Source: Nitrososphaeria archaeon
GTDB taxonomy: Archaea > Thermoproteota > Nitrososphaeria > Geothermarchaeales > JDFR-13
NCBI GenBank assembly: GCA_027000765.1
Contig: JALTNJ010000105.1
Location: forward strand, 1-5,736
Length of the DNA stretch: 5,736 nt
Direction of reading: 5' to 3'
The position numbers were made by a program, and so were the translations under genes. Shown in pieces: positions 5,101 through 5,736 of this stretch. Within the stretch, counting starts at the first letter, position 1; the number at the start of each line of letters is the position of its first letter. A model generated the notes under the pieces. The model saw only the letters and a list, made by a program, of their open reading frames with translations, had not been told where the DNA came from and searched no databases.

Positions 5101-5736
5101 ATGACTGGAAATGGATATGCAGGTAGATATCTTGAGGTGAATCTATCTACAGGGAGTATCGAGTTTAAGGAGACCCCGATGGATATAATGGAGAAATACA
5201 TTGGTGGAAAATGGTTCGCCTCATACTACTTACTTAAGAACCTCAATCCTAGTATAGACCCGTTTTCACCTGATAACATACTCCTAGTTGTATCTGGCCC
5301 GGTTACTGGGACGATCATCCCCTTGGCTTCAAAGATAAGCTTCTTCTTCAAAAGCCCCTTAACAGGGATATTTGGAGAGACTACTATGGGGGGCAATTTC
5401 CCTGCGGCATTTAAATGGGTTGGGCTGGACTATATGGTGATCCGAGGTAGGAGTAGTGACCCCGTATATATTTATGTGGATGGAGATGCTGCCGAGATTC
5501 GGGACGCGAGTCATCTATGGGGTCTAAACACTATGGAGACTGAGAAGAAACTTGAGGAAGAGCTAGGAAGGGATATTGAAGTAGCTGAGATAGGCCCAGC
5601 CGGTGAGAAACTAATTAGATATGCTGCGATAAGCCATGGATATGGTAGGTCAAAGAGAGAGTCTAAAGCCGGTAGGGTCGGTGGAGGAGCGGTTATGGGA
5701 AGTAAGAATCTAAAGGCCATTGTATTGAAGCCAGGG
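5101..5736 (+). CDS. Aldehyde ferredoxin oxidoreductase family protein, N-terminal part
   Basis: The first 212 codons of a gene that leaves the window; the family is usually about 600 residues. This is the N-terminal AOR domain: YAGRYLEVNLSTG (6-18), YIGGKWFASYYLL (33-45), SGPVTG (65-70), KSPLTG-FGETTMGG (84-98), IRDASHLWG (133-141), IGPAGEK-IRYAAI (164-177) and GAVMGSKNLKAIV (196-208). The family oxidises aldehydes to acids with a tungstopterin and a [4Fe-4S] cluster, passing electrons to ferredoxin; the cluster Cys residues lie beyond the window. Differences from typical AOR are Lys78 where many members have Arg before KSPLTG, GETTMGG in place of the GDSNSGG-like block, and extra residues in GRSKRESKAGR (182-192). 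These suggest a divergent paralogue of unknown substrate rather than the classic enzyme. Confidence 0.9.
   Translation, partial: MTGNGYAGRYLEVNLSTGSIEFKETPMDIMEKYIGGKWFASYYLLKNLNPSIDPFSPDNILLVVSGPVTGTIIPLASKISFFFKSPLTGIFGETTMGGNFPAAFKWVGLDYMVIRGRSSDPVYIYVDGDAAEIRDASHLWGLNTMETEKKLEEELGRDIEVAEIGPAGEKLIRYAAISHGYGRSKRESKAGRVGGGAVMGSKNLKAIVLKPG

Noticed and set aside
5511..5720. A minus-strand open frame opposite the AOR gene.
   Set aside because: It is Ser/Pro/Leu-rich and lies wholly within the conserved AOR coding sequence, with no start signals.

Overview
The window reads as archaeal, most likely from a hyperthermophilic crenarchaeon-type organism. The signs are a tungsten-type aldehyde ferredoxin oxidoreductase, a multi-subunit 2-oxoacid:ferredoxin oxidoreductase, an Lrp/AsnC regulator, TATA-like boxes in AT-rich intergenic DNA, GGAGG/GAGGTG ribosome binding sites, ATA/AGG-rich codon use, and a good candidate for an archaeal C/D box sRNA gene. 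The genus cannot be set from this sequence alone.

Left third (1-2585): the 3' end of a two-cluster ferredoxin-like subunit (KorD type) runs on the + strand and meets the 3' end of a minus-strand korA-korB-korC operon, with only 4 bases between the stop codons. korA/korB and korB/korC both overlap as ATGA, so they should be translationally coupled. Together these proteins would make the alpha, beta, gamma and perhaps delta parts of an enzyme that oxidises a 2-oxoacid (probably 2-oxoglutarate) plus CoA to an acyl-CoA and passes electrons to ferredoxin.

Middle (2586-4363, minus strand): an orphan oligopeptide/dipeptide-type ABC ATPase sits here. Its Walker A Ser/Thr, Q-loop Gln, signature Gly and switch His are all substituted, but the reading frame and the C-terminal four-Cys domain are intact. 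Upstream of it, the gap between this gene and an Lrp/AsnC gene is not empty. It holds a minus-strand candidate C/D box sRNA (3744-3814) with a perfect C box, a perfect D box, a 7-bp closing stem and a well-placed TATA-like box. One of its guide regions is complementary to the 3' end (anti-Shine-Dalgarno region) of 16S rRNA. A 9-bp inverted repeat follows it, ahead of the ABC gene.

Right third (4364-5736): an AT-rich divergent intergenic region separates the Lrp gene from a + strand pair, an unrecognised 155-residue soluble protein and the N-terminal 212 residues of an aldehyde ferredoxin oxidoreductase family enzyme, which runs off the end. The 11-bp direct repeats 42 bp apart near the Lrp promoter are candidate autoregulatory sites. 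Overall the window is a ferredoxin-linked redox neighbourhood (Kor and AOR) flanking a regulator, a degenerate ABC subunit and a small RNA gene.
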